NCBI RefSeq assembly: GCF_900099925.1
Contig: NZ_FNDE01000008.1
Coordinates: 1 to 64,000, forward strand
Direction of reading: 5' to 3'
DNA: 64,000 bases
Source: Aneurinibacillus thermoaerophilus
Lineage (GTDB): Bacteria; Bacillota; Bacilli; Aneurinibacillales; Aneurinibacillaceae
Part shown: one piece after another, positions 46,633 through 56,129 of the stretch
How positions within the stretch are numbered: position 1 is the stretch's first letter
How the letters are laid out: each line of letters starts with the position of its first letter
Program-made: the position numbers and the translations under genes
Notes under the pieces: generated by a model
Databases searched by the model: none
The model's input: the letters and a program-made list of their open reading frames with translations, nothing else
What the model was told of the DNA's origin: nothing

Positions 46633-47475
46633 TCATAGTTTTGTACGGATGTTCCACAATTCCGGGAAGAAGCAATGATCAAGCACCTTTTTTAAATAGG
46701 TAACACCAGATGAACCACCCGTACCCATTTTGTGTCCGATAATCCGTTCGACCGTTTTCATATGGCGAAAGCGCCATTGCTGAATCCAGTCTTCGATATC
46801 AATGAGTTTTTCAGCTAGCTGGTATAAATCCCAATATTTATCAACCTCTTGATAAACAGCAAGCCAAGCAGCTTCAACGGTTGGATCCCCTTTATATGGT
46901 TTGGAGTAGTCACGTTCTAAGAGGTCTGAGTTGATATCAAATCCAGCTTTCGCCAGTTGTTTAATCGCAACATCATAAATGCTTGGTGCCTCATACGCTT
47001 GTTTCAATTCTTTTAATAGCTCAGGAGCTTTTTCATAAATTTTTAAGACATGGTCGGATTTATAGCCTAGGGCGAATTCAATCATTCGATATTGATATGA
47101 TTGAAAGCCTGATGCCTGCCCTAGCTTATCGCGGAACTCCATATATTCGGAAGGTGTGAGCGTTGACAAGACATCCCAAGCATAAATAATTTGCGATTGT
47201 ATTTTGGAAACACGTGCAAGCATTTTAAAAGCAGGAGCAAGGTTATCTTGTTCAATTTGTCGGATACTTGCCCGAAGCTCGTGCAGGATAAGCTTCATCC
47301 ATAATTCACTTACCTGGTGAATGATGATAAATAACATTTCATCGTGATGATCAGATAAACAGATTTGACTCGATAAAATTTGATCAAGTTTTAAATATTC
47401 GCCATACGTCATACGGTTTTTAAAATCCGTATGAATACCACGTTCTTTTTCCATTTCTGAAAGATGTTTGCTCAT
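46633..47475 (-). CDS. kynA: Tryptophan 2,3-dioxygenase
   Basis: 280 residues, haem enzyme that opens the indole ring to N-formylkynurenine. Motifs: [41 protein letters not shown] with the active-site His, and [22 protein letters not shown] near the C-terminus holding the haem His. First step of the kyn pathway. It directly follows kynB with no gap in the same operon. Confidence 0.97.
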   Translation of the reverse strand: MSKHLSEMEKERGIHTDFKNRMTYGEYLKLDQILSSQICLSDHHDEMLFIIIHQVSELWMKLILHELRASIRQIEQDNLAPAFKMLARVSKIQSQIIYAWDVLSTLTPSEYMEFRDKLGQASGFQSYQYRMIEFALGYKSDHVLKIYEKAPELLKELKQAYEAPSIYDVAIKQLAKAGFDINSDLLERDYSKPYKGDPTVEAAWLAVYQEVDKYWDLYQLAEKLIDIEDWIQQWRFRHMKTVERIIGHKMGTGGSSGVTYLKKVLDHCFFPELWNIRTKL

Positions 47476-48108
47476 TTACATTCCCTCCGTATTTACTCGT
47501 CTAACGACTGCTCGAACCGGGCTTCCATCTGCGCCCTTTATTGGAAGCGGAAGAGCGATCAGTTCATAATCACCTGGTTCAATATGATGAAGAACGATAT
47601 TTTCTAATATCATAATTCCATGTTTATAAAGTGCTTGATGTGCGGACATTTCTTTACTATCAAGCGGATCAACAGATGGCACGTCAACGCCAATAAGCTT
47701 CACTCCATACTCATGTAAATAAGGAGCAAGATCAGGTGAAATAGACGGGATTTTAGTCGGAAATTGATCAGGTTGCTTTTGGCGTGACGTTCGTAATAAA
47801 AGTCTCTCGACACCATGTAAGTCAACGTTCTTTAGTTCGCTCGGCCCGATTTTTTCTACTCCTGTTACATCAACCATCCGTGCTTTACCAATGAAAATAT
47901 TGATATTTAGCTCAAGTATTTTTTCGCCATGATTATCAAAATGAAACGGAGCATCGACATGTGTCCCAGTATGAAGACTCGTGGTTATTTTGCCGATATT
48001 CACAGAGCCAGTTTCTTCTTTTGAAAAAGCTATTTCATAGGAAAAGGGCGTATCTCCTGGCCAGTGAGCCATGTGATTATGAAGCGGTTGAGAAATATCG
48101 ATCCACAT
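47476..48108 (-). CDS. kynB: Kynurenine formamidase
   Basis: 210 residues, cyclase family. Starts WIDISQPLHNHMAHWPGDTPF and contains the metal motif HTGTHVDAPFHF. It hydrolyses N-formylkynurenine to kynurenine and formate. The stop is 1 base from the kynA start and it lies 3 bases after kynU, a compact operon. Confidence 0.96.
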   Translation of the reverse strand: MWIDISQPLHNHMAHWPGDTPFSYEIAFSKEETGSVNIGKITTSLHTGTHVDAPFHFDNHGEKILELNINIFIGKARMVDVTGVEKIGPSELKNVDLHGVERLLLRTSRQKQPDQFPTKIPSISPDLAPYLHEYGVKLIGVDVPSVDPLDSKEMSAHQALYKHGIMILENIVLHHIEPGDYELIALPLPIKGADGSPVRAVVRRVNTEGM

Positions 48109-48110
48109 TG

Positions 48111-49382
48111 CTATGCCACCACTTCTCGATTGTTTTCATATTTTTTGTAGCGTTCATTTTCCATAATATCTTTTAAGATTTGAACCGATTGCCAAACTTC
48201 TTCAAATGTATTGTAAAGGGCAACGGGAGCCAAACGAATACCGTTTGGAGCACGGAAATCAGGAATGACCTTCGCATCTTTTAGCGCTCTACAAATTCTT
48301 GCTGCTTCCTTATGTTCTAAAAAGATATGCCCGCCTCGTTTATTGTCTTCAAGCGGATTACCAAGCGAAAAGCCATAATCGTTGAGCTCTTGTTTTATTA
48401 AATCAATCATGAATTGTGTTAACTGCAAAGATTTTTTTCGGATGTTTTCAATCCCTGCTTCATGAAATATTTCCAGAGAGCCGATCAAGGGAGCAGTGCT
48501 TAAAACATGGGGAGTGCCAATCTGATAGGCTCCGGCATCTTCAGCAGGTGTTAACGTATGTTCCATATCAAATTGCTTTTCTTTTTTCGAGCTGAACCAG
48601 CCAGCAAGGCCAGGTCTTTTTCCGAAGTGCTTTTGATTTACGTAAAGGGCTGCAACACTTCCTGGGCCGGCATTTATATGTTTATAATTGCACCAGAAAG
48701 CAAAATCGACACCCCAGTCGTCTAACGCATGGGGAATAGCGCCAATCGAATGACATAAATCGAACCCGATGAGAATGTTTCGTTTATGGGCTTCTTCTGT
48801 TAAACGTTTCATATCCAAAATTTGTCCGCTTCTGTATAAAATACTGGGTAAAACAATTAAAGCAACTTCATCGGTCATCTTTTCAATAATGTCATCTTCG
48901 TGAAGTGTAAGACCATCACGACTTTTCACACGAATTAAGTGTTCAGAAGGATCGTAACCTTTTAGTTTCAATTGACTTTTTAATGCATAAATATCTGAAG
49001 GGAAATTTAATTCATCGGCTAAAATTTTTGTCTTTTTTCCTTTTGGTTCATAAAAAGATGAGACTAATTGATGTAAGTTTACGGTCGTGGAACCACTTAC
49101 AATTACTTCATTCGCTTTGGCACCTACTAATGGAGCCATCTTTTTGCCTAAAGTTTCCGACAAATAAAACCAGGGATATTCCCCATTTGTCCAACCGTCA
49201 ATCCCGTATGTTTTCCAAGAATCTAGGATGGAGAGAAGGGACTTTTCGGCACGCTTTGACAAGAGTCCAAGAGAATTGCCATCCAGATAAATAACTCCAT
49301 CTTGCACATAAAATTCATCTCGAAATTTTGCGAGTTGATCATTTTGATCCAATTGTTGGGCGTTTTCACGTGTTAAGCTCAT
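48111..49382 (-). CDS. kynU: Kynureninase
   Basis: 423 residues, PLP enzyme splitting kynurenine to anthranilate and alanine. Landmarks: [14 protein letters not shown], the Asp in [30 protein letters not shown] with the PLP-binding Lys in [11 protein letters not shown], and [12 protein letters not shown]. Start at 49382 because TTTGGAG lies 8 bases upstream. First gene of kynU-kynB-kynA-NSS. The product anthranilate is not degraded by any gene in this window. Confidence 0.97.
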   Translation of the reverse strand: MSLTRENAQQLDQNDQLAKFRDEFYVQDGVIYLDGNSLGLLSKRAEKSLLSILDSWKTYGIDGWTNGEYPWFYLSETLGKKMAPLVGAKANEVIVSGSTTVNLHQLVSSFYEPKGKKTKILADELNFPSDIYALKSQLKLKGYDPSEHLIRVKSRDGLTLHEDDIIEKMTDEVALIVLPSILYRSGQILDMKRLTEEAHKRNILIGFDLCHSIGAIPHALDDWGVDFAFWCNYKHINAGPGSVAALYVNQKHFGKRPGLAGWFSSKKEKQFDMEHTLTPAEDAGAYQIGTPHVLSTAPLIGSLEIFHEAGIENIRKKSLQLTQFMIDLIKQELNDYGFSLGNPLEDNKRGGHIFLEHKEAARICRALKDAKVIPDFRAPNGIRLAPVALYNTFEEVWQSVQILKDIMENERYKKYENNREVVA

Positions 49383-49440
49383 AGGAATCACTCCAAATAT
49401 ATAATTTTGCCTCATTTCTTAATAATTAAAATATAAGTTT

Positions 49441-49461
49441 TCATTGATACTATGTCAATGA
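49441..49461. promoter_or_regulatory. Probable TetR operator in the kynU/tetR intergenic region
   Basis: TCATTGA, 7 bases, TCAATGA is a perfect inverted repeat between the divergent genes, directly followed by TATAAT (49462-49467). The spacing suits a TetR-family dimer. Confidence 0.6.
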
Positions 49462-49531
49462 TATAATGTCAGTAATATAGAAAAAGCGGCTAACAGTTTA
49501 GCAGAGAACAGATTGAGAGGGTTGAGAAAAG

Positions 49532-50146
49532 GTGAAACATGAGATTGCGAAGCTAACAACGAGACAAAAACAAGCACTAGAGACTAGACAGAGATTGTTA
49601 GAGGCTAGCTTAACGGTTTTCCTGGAAAATGGATTTCAAAAAGCAACCATCTCGCAAATTATTAAAAAAGCAAAAACAGGTTACGGTACAGCATACGTGT
49701 ACTTTCAAAATAAAGACGAGATATTTATGGAATTAATGGAACATGTGATGGAGAAATTTTATGAAGTAGCGAAATGTCCATTTGAACCGAAGACAAAGAA
49801 AGAAGCTTATGACATGATTCAACATCAAGTTCGACTTTTTTTAAAACTTGCTGTTCAAGAACGGAAAATCATGAAAGTTGTAAAGGAAGCCATTGGAGTA
49901 TCACCGATTATAGAAAAAAAGTGGCAAGAAATTCGCGAACGCTTTATTAAACGGATTACCGAAGATATTCAATATTCTCAACAAAATAAGTTAGCGAAAA
50001 CAGATTTGAATTCAAACCTTGTGGCAAGAGCTTGGTTTTATGCGAATGAAATGTTTATGTGGGAGCTTGTTAATCAAGAAGAATCATCAATAGATGAGAT
50101 TGTCCTTCACCTGACGACGATGTACACGAGTGGATTGTATGTATAG
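49532..50146 (+). CDS. TetR-family regulator of the kyn cluster
   Basis: 204 residues, GTG start after GAGAGGG. The N-terminal domain is classic TetR: RQRLLEASLTVFLENGFQKATISQIIKKAKTGYGTAYVYFQNKDEIFMELME. The C-terminal ligand domain is variable. Divergent from kynU and next to an inverted repeat, so it probably controls the tryptophan operon; kynurenine or tryptophan as ligand is an inference. Confidence 0.9.
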   Translation: MKHEIAKLTTRQKQALETRQRLLEASLTVFLENGFQKATISQIIKKAKTGYGTAYVYFQNKDEIFMELMEHVMEKFYEVAKCPFEPKTKKEAYDMIQHQVRLFLKLAVQERKIMKVVKEAIGVSPIIEKKWQEIRERFIKRITEDIQYSQQNKLAKTDLNSNLVARAWFYANEMFMWELVNQEESSIDEIVLHLTTMYTSGLYV

Positions 50147-50297
50147 TTAAACGTTTGGCTCTTTTGAAACAAAAGCTGTTCCATCTCAATCATTGACTAA
50201 AAAGAAATTTAGTGAACACGGCACTTACTAAAAACAAATTTCGGCTTAGAATGATAATGGTATAATTATTAGAGACAAAATAAAGGTAGGATGAACA

Positions 50298-51659
50298 ATG
50301 AAAAAATTAGTAATGGGAAAGCCAATCGAACAATGGAAATGTGAAATAAATCTTTTAAATAAGTTAGTTTCTTTATATGAGGTGTTTTGGAAAAATCCAA
50401 ACCATACTTCAGTTGAAGAGGCGATGTCAGGCTGCTTTTTGACGATAGAGGATGTAAAAGAAGCAGAAGCTCGGCTTCATCGTTTTCGTTCTTATATTCA
50501 GCATGTTTTTCCTGAAACACGTGTGCAAAACGGAATGATTGAGTCTCCACTTGTTGAAATTTCGAGAATGAAACAGGCTGTTGAACAATTTTATGGTCTT
50601 GATATTCCAGGTCGATTTTTATTGAAACTTGATAGTCATCTTCCGATTTCCGGTTCAATCAAGGCGCGTGGTGGCATTTATGAAGTGTTAAAGCATGCAG
50701 AAGAACTTGCGGTAAAACATCGTCTATTATCCTTAGAAGACGATTATTCAAAGTTAGATAGTGAATCATTCCGAAAGTTTTTCTCACAATTTTCCATTGC
50801 AGTAGGTTCAACAGGAAACCTCGGTTTAAGCATCGGAATTATAAGTGCAAAATTAGGTTTTCAAGTGACGGTTCATATGTCACAAGATGCCAAACAATGG
50901 AAAAAGGATTTGCTGCGAAAACATGGGGTGACAGTGGTTGAGTATCAAGAGGATTACTCAAAAGCGGTAGAAGAAGGAAGAAAACAAGCGTTACAAGACC
51001 CGACATGCTACTTCATTGACGATGAAAACTCTCGACATCTGTTTTTAGGCTATGCGGTAGCGGCTTTAAGACTACAAAAACAATTAGAAAATATGAATAT
51101 TAAAATTGATGAAGATCATCCGTTATTTGTTTACCTTCCTTGTGGAGTCGGTGGAGGACCAGGTGGAGTTGCATTCGGCTTAAAAATGATCTATGAAGAC
51201 AATGTTCATTGCTTTTTTGCAGAACCAACTCATTCTCCGTGTATGCTGCTCGGTTTAGTGACAGGCCTTCATGATCAGGTGTCTGTTCAAGACTTTGGAA
51301 TTGATAATAAAACGATTGCTGACGGTTTGGCTGTAGGAAGACCTTCTCGATTTGTTGGGAAATTAATGGAGCCACTTTTAAGCGGAAGCTATACAGTTTC
51401 CGACGAACAATTGTACAGGTTATTAAGTATGATGATCGATGAAGAAAATATTCATTTAGAACCATCTGCATTGGCCGGTGTTTATGGGCCTGTTTCGCTC
51501 ATAAGAAAAGGGCAAGATTATATTCACCAACAGAAGCTTAAAGATAAAATAAAAAATGCAACACATATTATGTGGGCAACCGGAGGTAGCATGGTTCCGA
51601 GAGATATAATAAGGCAAGATTATAAAAAAGGAAAAGAGTTATTAATAAACTGGCAGTAA
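50298..51659 (+). CDS. dsdA: D-serine dehydratase (ammonia-lyase)
   Basis: 453 residues, PLP fold-type II. Contains [23 protein letters not shown] with the PLP Lys, [13 protein letters not shown], the glycine-rich phosphate cup [15 protein letters not shown] and [12 protein letters not shown]. Converts D-serine to pyruvate and ammonia, protecting against D-serine. AGGTAGGATGAACA ribosome site. Own promoter with TATAAT near 50260. No dsdC-type regulator is adjacent. Confidence 0.95.
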   Translation: MKKLVMGKPIEQWKCEINLLNKLVSLYEVFWKNPNHTSVEEAMSGCFLTIEDVKEAEARLHRFRSYIQHVFPETRVQNGMIESPLVEISRMKQAVEQFYGLDIPGRFLLKLDSHLPISGSIKARGGIYEVLKHAEELAVKHRLLSLEDDYSKLDSESFRKFFSQFSIAVGSTGNLGLSIGIISAKLGFQVTVHMSQDAKQWKKDLLRKHGVTVVEYQEDYSKAVEEGRKQALQDPTCYFIDDENSRHLFLGYAVAALRLQKQLENMNIKIDEDHPLFVYLPCGVGGGPGGVAFGLKMIYEDNVHCFFAEPTHSPCMLLGLVTGLHDQVSVQDFGIDNKTIADGLAVGRPSRFVGKLMEPLLSGSYTVSDEQLYRLLSMMIDEENIHLEPSALAGVYGPVSLIRKGQDYIHQQKLKDKIKNATHIMWATGGSMVPRDIIRQDYKKGKELLINWQ

Positions 51660-51716
51660 AACGAATGGCTTTCCTTAAAAAATCGTTCAGGGAAGCTCAG
51701 ACTAGGCGGGGATATA

Positions 51717-52403
51717 ATGGCAAAGAAAAAACAGAACGATAGGAAAACTCTAGTCATAGCTACGATTATCTTTTTAATTATAGGACTGAGTATTTTTTTA
51801 ATTTTCTACACTCTTTCCAAACCGGAAGAAAAAACGAAGGTTTATCACTTTTCGTATGAGAATCAGCCCTACATAGGAAAAGAAGATGCTCCGGTACAAA
51901 TTGTTGAATTTGCTGACTTCAAATGTCCTGTTTGTGCAAAATGGGAGGACGTTTATTTCCCTTTGCTAAAAGAGGAATTTATTGATACAGGAAAAGTTAA
52001 GTTTGTGTTTATGAACTTTCCGATTCTTGGTGCTGACTCTTATACAGCTGCTGCGGCGGGAGAAGCGATTTATCATCAAAATGAACAAGCCTTCTGGACA
52101 TTCTATTCTGCCATTTATAAAAAACAAGGGGAGGAAAACGAGGAATGGGCAACACCAGAATTTTTGGTTGAGCTAGCCAAAAGAAACGTACCTGGAGTCG
52201 ATTATGAAAAGTTGAAACATGATCTTGAACATAAAACATATTTATCTGAAATCGAGCAGGATGCCAAACAAGGGGAGGCAGCATCTGTTCCTGGCACACC
52301 TACGTTTTTTATTAACGGGAAGAAAATAGATTCCATTCATTATGAGGATATGAAAGCTGCTATCGAGCAAGAATTGAAGGCTGTTGACACTCCACGCGGC
52401 TGA
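51717..52403 (+). CDS. Membrane-anchored DsbA/BdbD-like thiol-disulfide oxidoreductase
   Basis: 228 residues. An N-terminal helix (residues 12-33) anchors it outside the membrane. The thioredoxin fold has the active site CPVC (Cys70, Cys73) after VEFADFK and the cis-Pro loop VPGTPTFFING. Probably oxidises cysteines in secreted proteins. The last six residues (VDTPRG) and the stop are encoded by an IS200/IS605-like end that begins at 52384, so the original C-terminus has been replaced, with little expected effect. No bdbC partner adjacent. Confidence 0.9.
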   Translation: MAKKKQNDRKTLVIATIIFLIIGLSIFLIFYTLSKPEEKTKVYHFSYENQPYIGKEDAPVQIVEFADFKCPVCAKWEDVYFPLLKEEFIDTGKVKFVFMNFPILGADSYTAAAAGEAIYHQNEQAFWTFYSAIYKKQGEENEEWATPEFLVELAKRNVPGVDYEKLKHDLEHKTYLSEIEQDAKQGEAASVPGTPTFFINGKKIDSIHYEDMKAAIEQELKAVDTPRG

Positions 52404-52600
52404 AGTCGTGAGATTCCCGGGTCGTTTGGAAGGGATACCGAGCAACGCCACCTTTCTGTAAACTAAAGCAGCTACCCTTGGCTAGAACGAGGGGAGCTGC
52501 TTTACTCATGAATGTTCTGTTTTTCATCGTGAAAATACGACATATCTTTTTCATGCCCTTCACCACTCTAAGCTAATTTCACCATTATACCTTATTTTAT
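52384..52600. mobile_element. IS200/IS605-like right-end remnant or derived repeat
   Basis: Starts TTGACACTCCACG, with CACG/CGTG around GGCTGAAGT and then GAGATTCCCGGG, the typical subterminal hairpin plus GATTC of IS605-group right ends. A second perfect 10-bp stem follows (TAAAGCAGCT/AGCTGCTTTA, 52464-52504). No TnpA or TnpB coding sequence remains. Assigned by pattern from memory. Confidence 0.6.
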
Positions 52601-52630
52601 CATTTATAAATGGCTTTTTTATGGAAATGT

Positions 52631-52927
52631 TTACGTGTGTTGAAACATTACGCCAGTCCCTCCTGGTGGATACTCCCAGTTAATATTATGATAAGGGCAC
52701 CCCATAATGGAAGCACCGCATTCAATGCAGCGTTCTTGATCAATCTCAATTCGATTGTCTTGCCACCGGTATACTTGTGTCGGGCAAAAATACGTGCAGG
52801 GTTTATCGATGCATTTTTTTAGACAGATTTTCGGATCGATGATTCCAATAAACGTTTGGTCAGCAGGAATGCGCTGCACCAGTTCCATCGGCGCCATATC
52901 GGTGCGTGTAATCCCCCTATTTTGCAT
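52631..52927 (-). CDS. fixX: FixX-like ferredoxin
   Basis: 98 residues. Cysteines at CLKKCIDKPCTYFCP and CIECGASIMGCP give ligands for iron-sulfur clusters of the FixX/ETF-QO C-terminal type. It overlaps the fixC stop (TAATG) with GGGAGG upstream, fixing the start at 52927; a longer frame to 52942 would begin inside fixC. Passes electrons from FixC to quinone. Confidence 0.93.
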   Translation of the reverse strand: MQNRGITRTDMAPMELVQRIPADQTFIGIIDPKICLKKCIDKPCTYFCPTQVYRWQDNRIEIDQERCIECGASIMGCPYHNINWEYPPGGTGVMFQHT

Positions 52928-54234
52928 TACAGTACCTCCCAATTTCGAAGCGCCTGCCAGACGTCCTTTACTGATTTCAAGGGAAGTTGCATTTGCTTCA
53001 ATTCTTGTTGAATTCTTTTCATTTTATCCTGCTCAGCACTCATATCGACACGAAAATATGCTGAGCCAAACTCGTTCATCGCCCGGCTGATTAAATAATC
53101 GCTGTCCTGATACTTCTTTACATACTTATCATAATTTTTCTTAGCGCGAATATCATTCATAAAAAAGCTCTCGTTAATTTTCCATCCGTATCCAGCTAAA
53201 ATCTTCTGACTAAAATCGCCTTTGGCATGTGCCTGTAAGGCGATTTCCGCCGCCATCTTGCCTGATAACATAGCTAAATCCGTCCCGCGCCTGCCGCTGA
53301 CCATTGTCGCAGCATCACCTGCGACGAGCAAATGATGATCATAAAGCTGCGGAATCATTTTAAAGCCGCCTTTTGGAATCATGTGTGCCGCATACTCAAT
53401 CGGCTCCGCACCACGCAGCAGGCGGCTAATCATCGGATGGCGCTTCGTGCGTTCCAAAAGTTCATAAGGGCTCATCCTTTTCTGCGCTAGCTGATTTAAA
53501 AAGCCACCGACGATAAGTCCTAGTGTTTCTTTGCCTAACCAGATGCCAGCCTTCCCAATGATGCCTGCAGTCGGGTATCCGACAAATCCATATACTGCTC
53601 CTTCATCACCATCAAGATGAAATCTCTCTTCCATAATATCACGAGGCAGACGGAATACCTGCTTTACATATAGCTTCACTGTCTCGGCAGGAATATCGGA
53701 GCGCAGGCCGGCCTGTTTTGTCAAGAATGCGTTAATTCCTTCGGCCAAGATGACAATATCAGCATAATATTTTTGTCCATTATCCAGCTCAACACCTTGG
53801 ACTCTTCCCTTACTAAATCGGTGTTCCGAGTATAACAATCGAGTAACCAGTGAATGAGTTTGCAATACTGCCCCTTCACTTACCGCTTTCTGTGCCAACC
53901 AACTGTCAAACTTACCACGGTGAACGACCAGTTTGTTATAAGGTGGCTTTCCGTAGGTTTGGTTTGTAAATCCGATTTGAAACGCAGAATTGTCATCAAG
54001 AAAATATAAATATTCTGTTGTGACAGCACGTTCCCATGGCGCTTCTTCCCAAAACTCTGGGAAAATTTCAGCGGTCGGCACGGCATAAATCGTACCGCCG
54101 AACATATTCTTACTGCCCGGATACGTTCCCCTCTCCAGCAGTAATACTTTCAAACCACCACGCGCCATTATATAAGCAGCAACCGATCCGGATGGCCCGG
54201 CTCCCACCACAATCGCGTCATACGTGTCCTGCAT
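52927..54234 (-). CDS. fixC: FixC-like electron-transfer flavoprotein:quinone oxidoreductase
   Basis: 435 residues. The FAD fold begins YDAIVVGAGPSGSVAAYIMARGGLKVLLLERG; then GTIYAVP, VILAEGINAFLTKQAGL and LVAGDAATMVSGRRGTDLAMLSGKMAAE. Together with FixX it forms the membrane-associated oxidoreductase that takes electrons from an ETF (FixAB). No fixA or fixB is in the window. Start chosen at MQDTYDA (54234), 9 bases after GAAAGG; 54243 is an alternative. Divergent from the SDR gene. Confidence 0.93.
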   Translation of the reverse strand: MQDTYDAIVVGAGPSGSVAAYIMARGGLKVLLLERGTYPGSKNMFGGTIYAVPTAEIFPEFWEEAPWERAVTTEYLYFLDDNSAFQIGFTNQTYGKPPYNKLVVHRGKFDSWLAQKAVSEGAVLQTHSLVTRLLYSEHRFSKGRVQGVELDNGQKYYADIVILAEGINAFLTKQAGLRSDIPAETVKLYVKQVFRLPRDIMEERFHLDGDEGAVYGFVGYPTAGIIGKAGIWLGKETLGLIVGGFLNQLAQKRMSPYELLERTKRHPMISRLLRGAEPIEYAAHMIPKGGFKMIPQLYDHHLLVAGDAATMVSGRRGTDLAMLSGKMAAEIALQAHAKGDFSQKILAGYGWKINESFFMNDIRAKKNYDKYVKKYQDSDYLISRAMNEFGSAYFRVDMSAEQDKMKRIQQELKQMQLPLKSVKDVWQALRNWEVL

Positions 54235-54392
54235 ACATCTCATCCTTTCAAAAAGCGTCTTTTTTTACTGTTTGTTTTTCTGAAAGGTTTTATACTGCTA
54301 AATCGATCATCCTTTCGATGTTTTGAGTGATAAAGGTTGGCTAATCACATAAAGGTCAAGCATTGAAACAACTCGATAGAGGAGGAGAATCC

Positions 54393-55148
54393 GTGAACAC
54401 GTTTGATTTGACGGGCCGGGTGGCCATCGTGACAGGAGGCAGCAAAGGTTTGGGAGCGGGGATGGCTTTAGCGCTCGCTCAGCATGGAGCAAATGTGGTG
54501 GTTGTAAGCCGCAAAGCAGAGGAAGGAGAATTGGTGGCTGAGAAGATTCGCGGAATGGGCCGCAAGTCCCTTGCTTTAGCGGTTGATGTCCAAGACATTG
54601 CCGGTTTGCATCGGATGGCAGAAATGGTGAAAAAAGAATTTGGCCGGATCGATATCCTGATCAATAACGCGGGAATCGGGCTCACAAAATTTGCTCTTGA
54701 AGTGACAGAAGAGGATTGGGACAAGGTCGTCGATACCAATCTAAAAGGGGTCTTTTTCTGCTCCCAGGCCGTTGCAAAGGTGATGAAACAGCAGAATGGA
54801 GGAAAAATTATCAATATGGCTTCCGTTGCCGGGGCAGCAGGAGCCATTGCCATTGCTCCGTACTGCGCGAGCAAGGCTGGAGTGATTAATTTAACGCGAG
54901 CGCTGGCTAAAGAATGGGCTCGCTATAACATCCAGGTCAATGCCATCGGACCGGGATATATTGAAACGGATATGAATAGAGAAGAGCTGGCTAATCCGTC
55001 TTTTTATAACAAGATCCTTTCCTCAGTAACAATCAAACGCTTGGGGGAAGTGAACGATTTGTCAGGTGTGGTTGTGCTGCTGGCCTCTGATGCTTCTAAC
55101 TATATTACAGGGCAGACAATCTATATTGATGGAGGCAGTTTGATTTAG
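54393..55148 (+). CDS. Short-chain dehydrogenase/reductase
   Basis: 251 residues from GTG, 7 bases after AGGAGG. Cofactor motif VTGGSKGLGAGMA, NNAGIG, catalytic Ser in MASVAGAAG and YCASK, then GPGYIETDM. Arg in SRKAEEG hints at NADP(H). Typical of gluconate 5-dehydrogenase or 3-oxoacyl-ACP reductase-like enzymes; substrate unknown. Divergent from fixCX, which might make its product an electron source. Confidence 0.92.
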   Translation: MNTFDLTGRVAIVTGGSKGLGAGMALALAQHGANVVVVSRKAEEGELVAEKIRGMGRKSLALAVDVQDIAGLHRMAEMVKKEFGRIDILINNAGIGLTKFALEVTEEDWDKVVDTNLKGVFFCSQAVAKVMKQQNGGKIINMASVAGAAGAIAIAPYCASKAGVINLTRALAKEWARYNIQVNAIGPGYIETDMNREELANPSFYNKILSSVTIKRLGEVNDLSGVVVLLASDASNYITGQTIYIDGGSLI

Positions 55149-55203
55149 TTAAGGTATCCAATCTATTTTTTGGGGCGATTAATGTAGGGAAAGACAAAGT
55201 AAA

Positions 55204-55253
55204 GACCATCCTTTCATTTTTAGATTCGCACTAAATAAGGATGGTCATTTTTT
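55204..55253 (+). terminator. Terminator of the SDR gene
   Basis: GACCATCCTT pairs with AAGGATGGTC, followed by A and TTTTTT. Confidence 0.88.
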
Positions 55254-55356
55254 TGCCTTTTTATATCATGTTCTTAACTTGATGGAGGATGTTGCAAAAC
55301 GTATAATCTCTGAATAATGAATAATAAAAAAACCATCTGAAAAGATAGAAAAAAAG

Positions 55357-55608
55357 ATGGTAAACTTGTACAAAGAAGAATATAGCTATAATGATATGAA
55401 AAGAGATTTGCAAATTGGACGAGAATTCGAGTTTATTTATAATGGAGTAACCTATTACCTAAGTAGAACTAAACAGGGTTGGATTCTCGTAAGTTCTGAT
55501 GGACTGGAAACAGAAAGTGCAACATATAACGAATTACTAGAAAACATTTTTGACAATAAAAACATAAAAGATTTGTGGGATAAAATTGAAATTGTTCAAG
55601 TTTTTTAA
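55357..55608 (+). CDS. Hypothetical protein, 83 aa
   Basis: MVNLYKEEYSYNDMKRDLQI..., charged, no signal or membrane segment. Sequence such as EFEFIYNGVTYYLSRTKQGWILVSSD suggests a small beta-sheet domain. The ribosome site is poor. It ends 15 bases before a terminator, which supports expression. AT-rich. No family recognised. Confidence 0.5.
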   Translation: MVNLYKEEYSYNDMKRDLQIGREFEFIYNGVTYYLSRTKQGWILVSSDGLETESATYNELLENIFDNKNIKDLWDKIEIVQVF

Positions 55609-55622
55609 AAGGTCCTATAACA

Positions 55623-55658
55623 AAGCCATCTGTATTATAATCGCAGATGGCTTTTCAT
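55623..55658 (+). terminator. Terminator
   Basis: AAAGCCATCTG, loop, CAGATGGCTTTT. Confidence 0.85.
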
Positions 55659-55796
55659 CTGTCGTCGGTTCCCTCATCAATGGAATAAAGATTGACGACA
55701 TCTTTAAAGCCTTTCCAGGGAATTTGTTCAGGGGTTACCCACTTGTTCACTATTGTCCAGAACAACGGAACCATCGACTTGCTCCCTCGCCTTAGA

Positions 55797-56041
55797 CCTC
55801 CGACATTATTGCTCCAGAATTATTAAATAAAGCTGATTATGTGATAACTTTCTGCGGCGATGCAAATGATAAATGTCCGGTGACTCCTCCTCATGTGAAG
55901 CGTGAACACTGGGGATTTGACGAACCAGCCAAAGCTACCGGGACAGAGGAAGAGAAGTGGGACGTGTTCCAACGTGTACGCGATGAAATTGAAGATAGAA
56001 TGAAGCGTTTTTGTTTTATAACAGAGACAAATGAAAATTGA
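55797..56041 (+). pseudogene. Thioredoxin-type arsenate reductase ArsC, C-terminal fragment
   Basis: Reads [49 protein letters not shown]..., which is the second half of arsenate reductase with the two redox cysteines (FCGD, KCP). The N-terminal phosphate loop CxxNxxRS is missing: sequence upstream is unrelated. A relic of an arsenic resistance gene; no arsR or arsB survives nearby. Confidence 0.9.
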
Positions 56042-56129
56042 TTGTTTTACTTATCATTTGTATAATGGAGTTATAAATTGGTACCTATGTCATGATGAGT
56101 TGGAATTTTTTGAATATGGAGGGATGTTT

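Noticed and set aside
55586-55795. A 69-codon frame over the terminator and the arsC junction
   Set aside because: It starts inside the previous gene, crosses a clear terminator hairpin and has no family resemblance.
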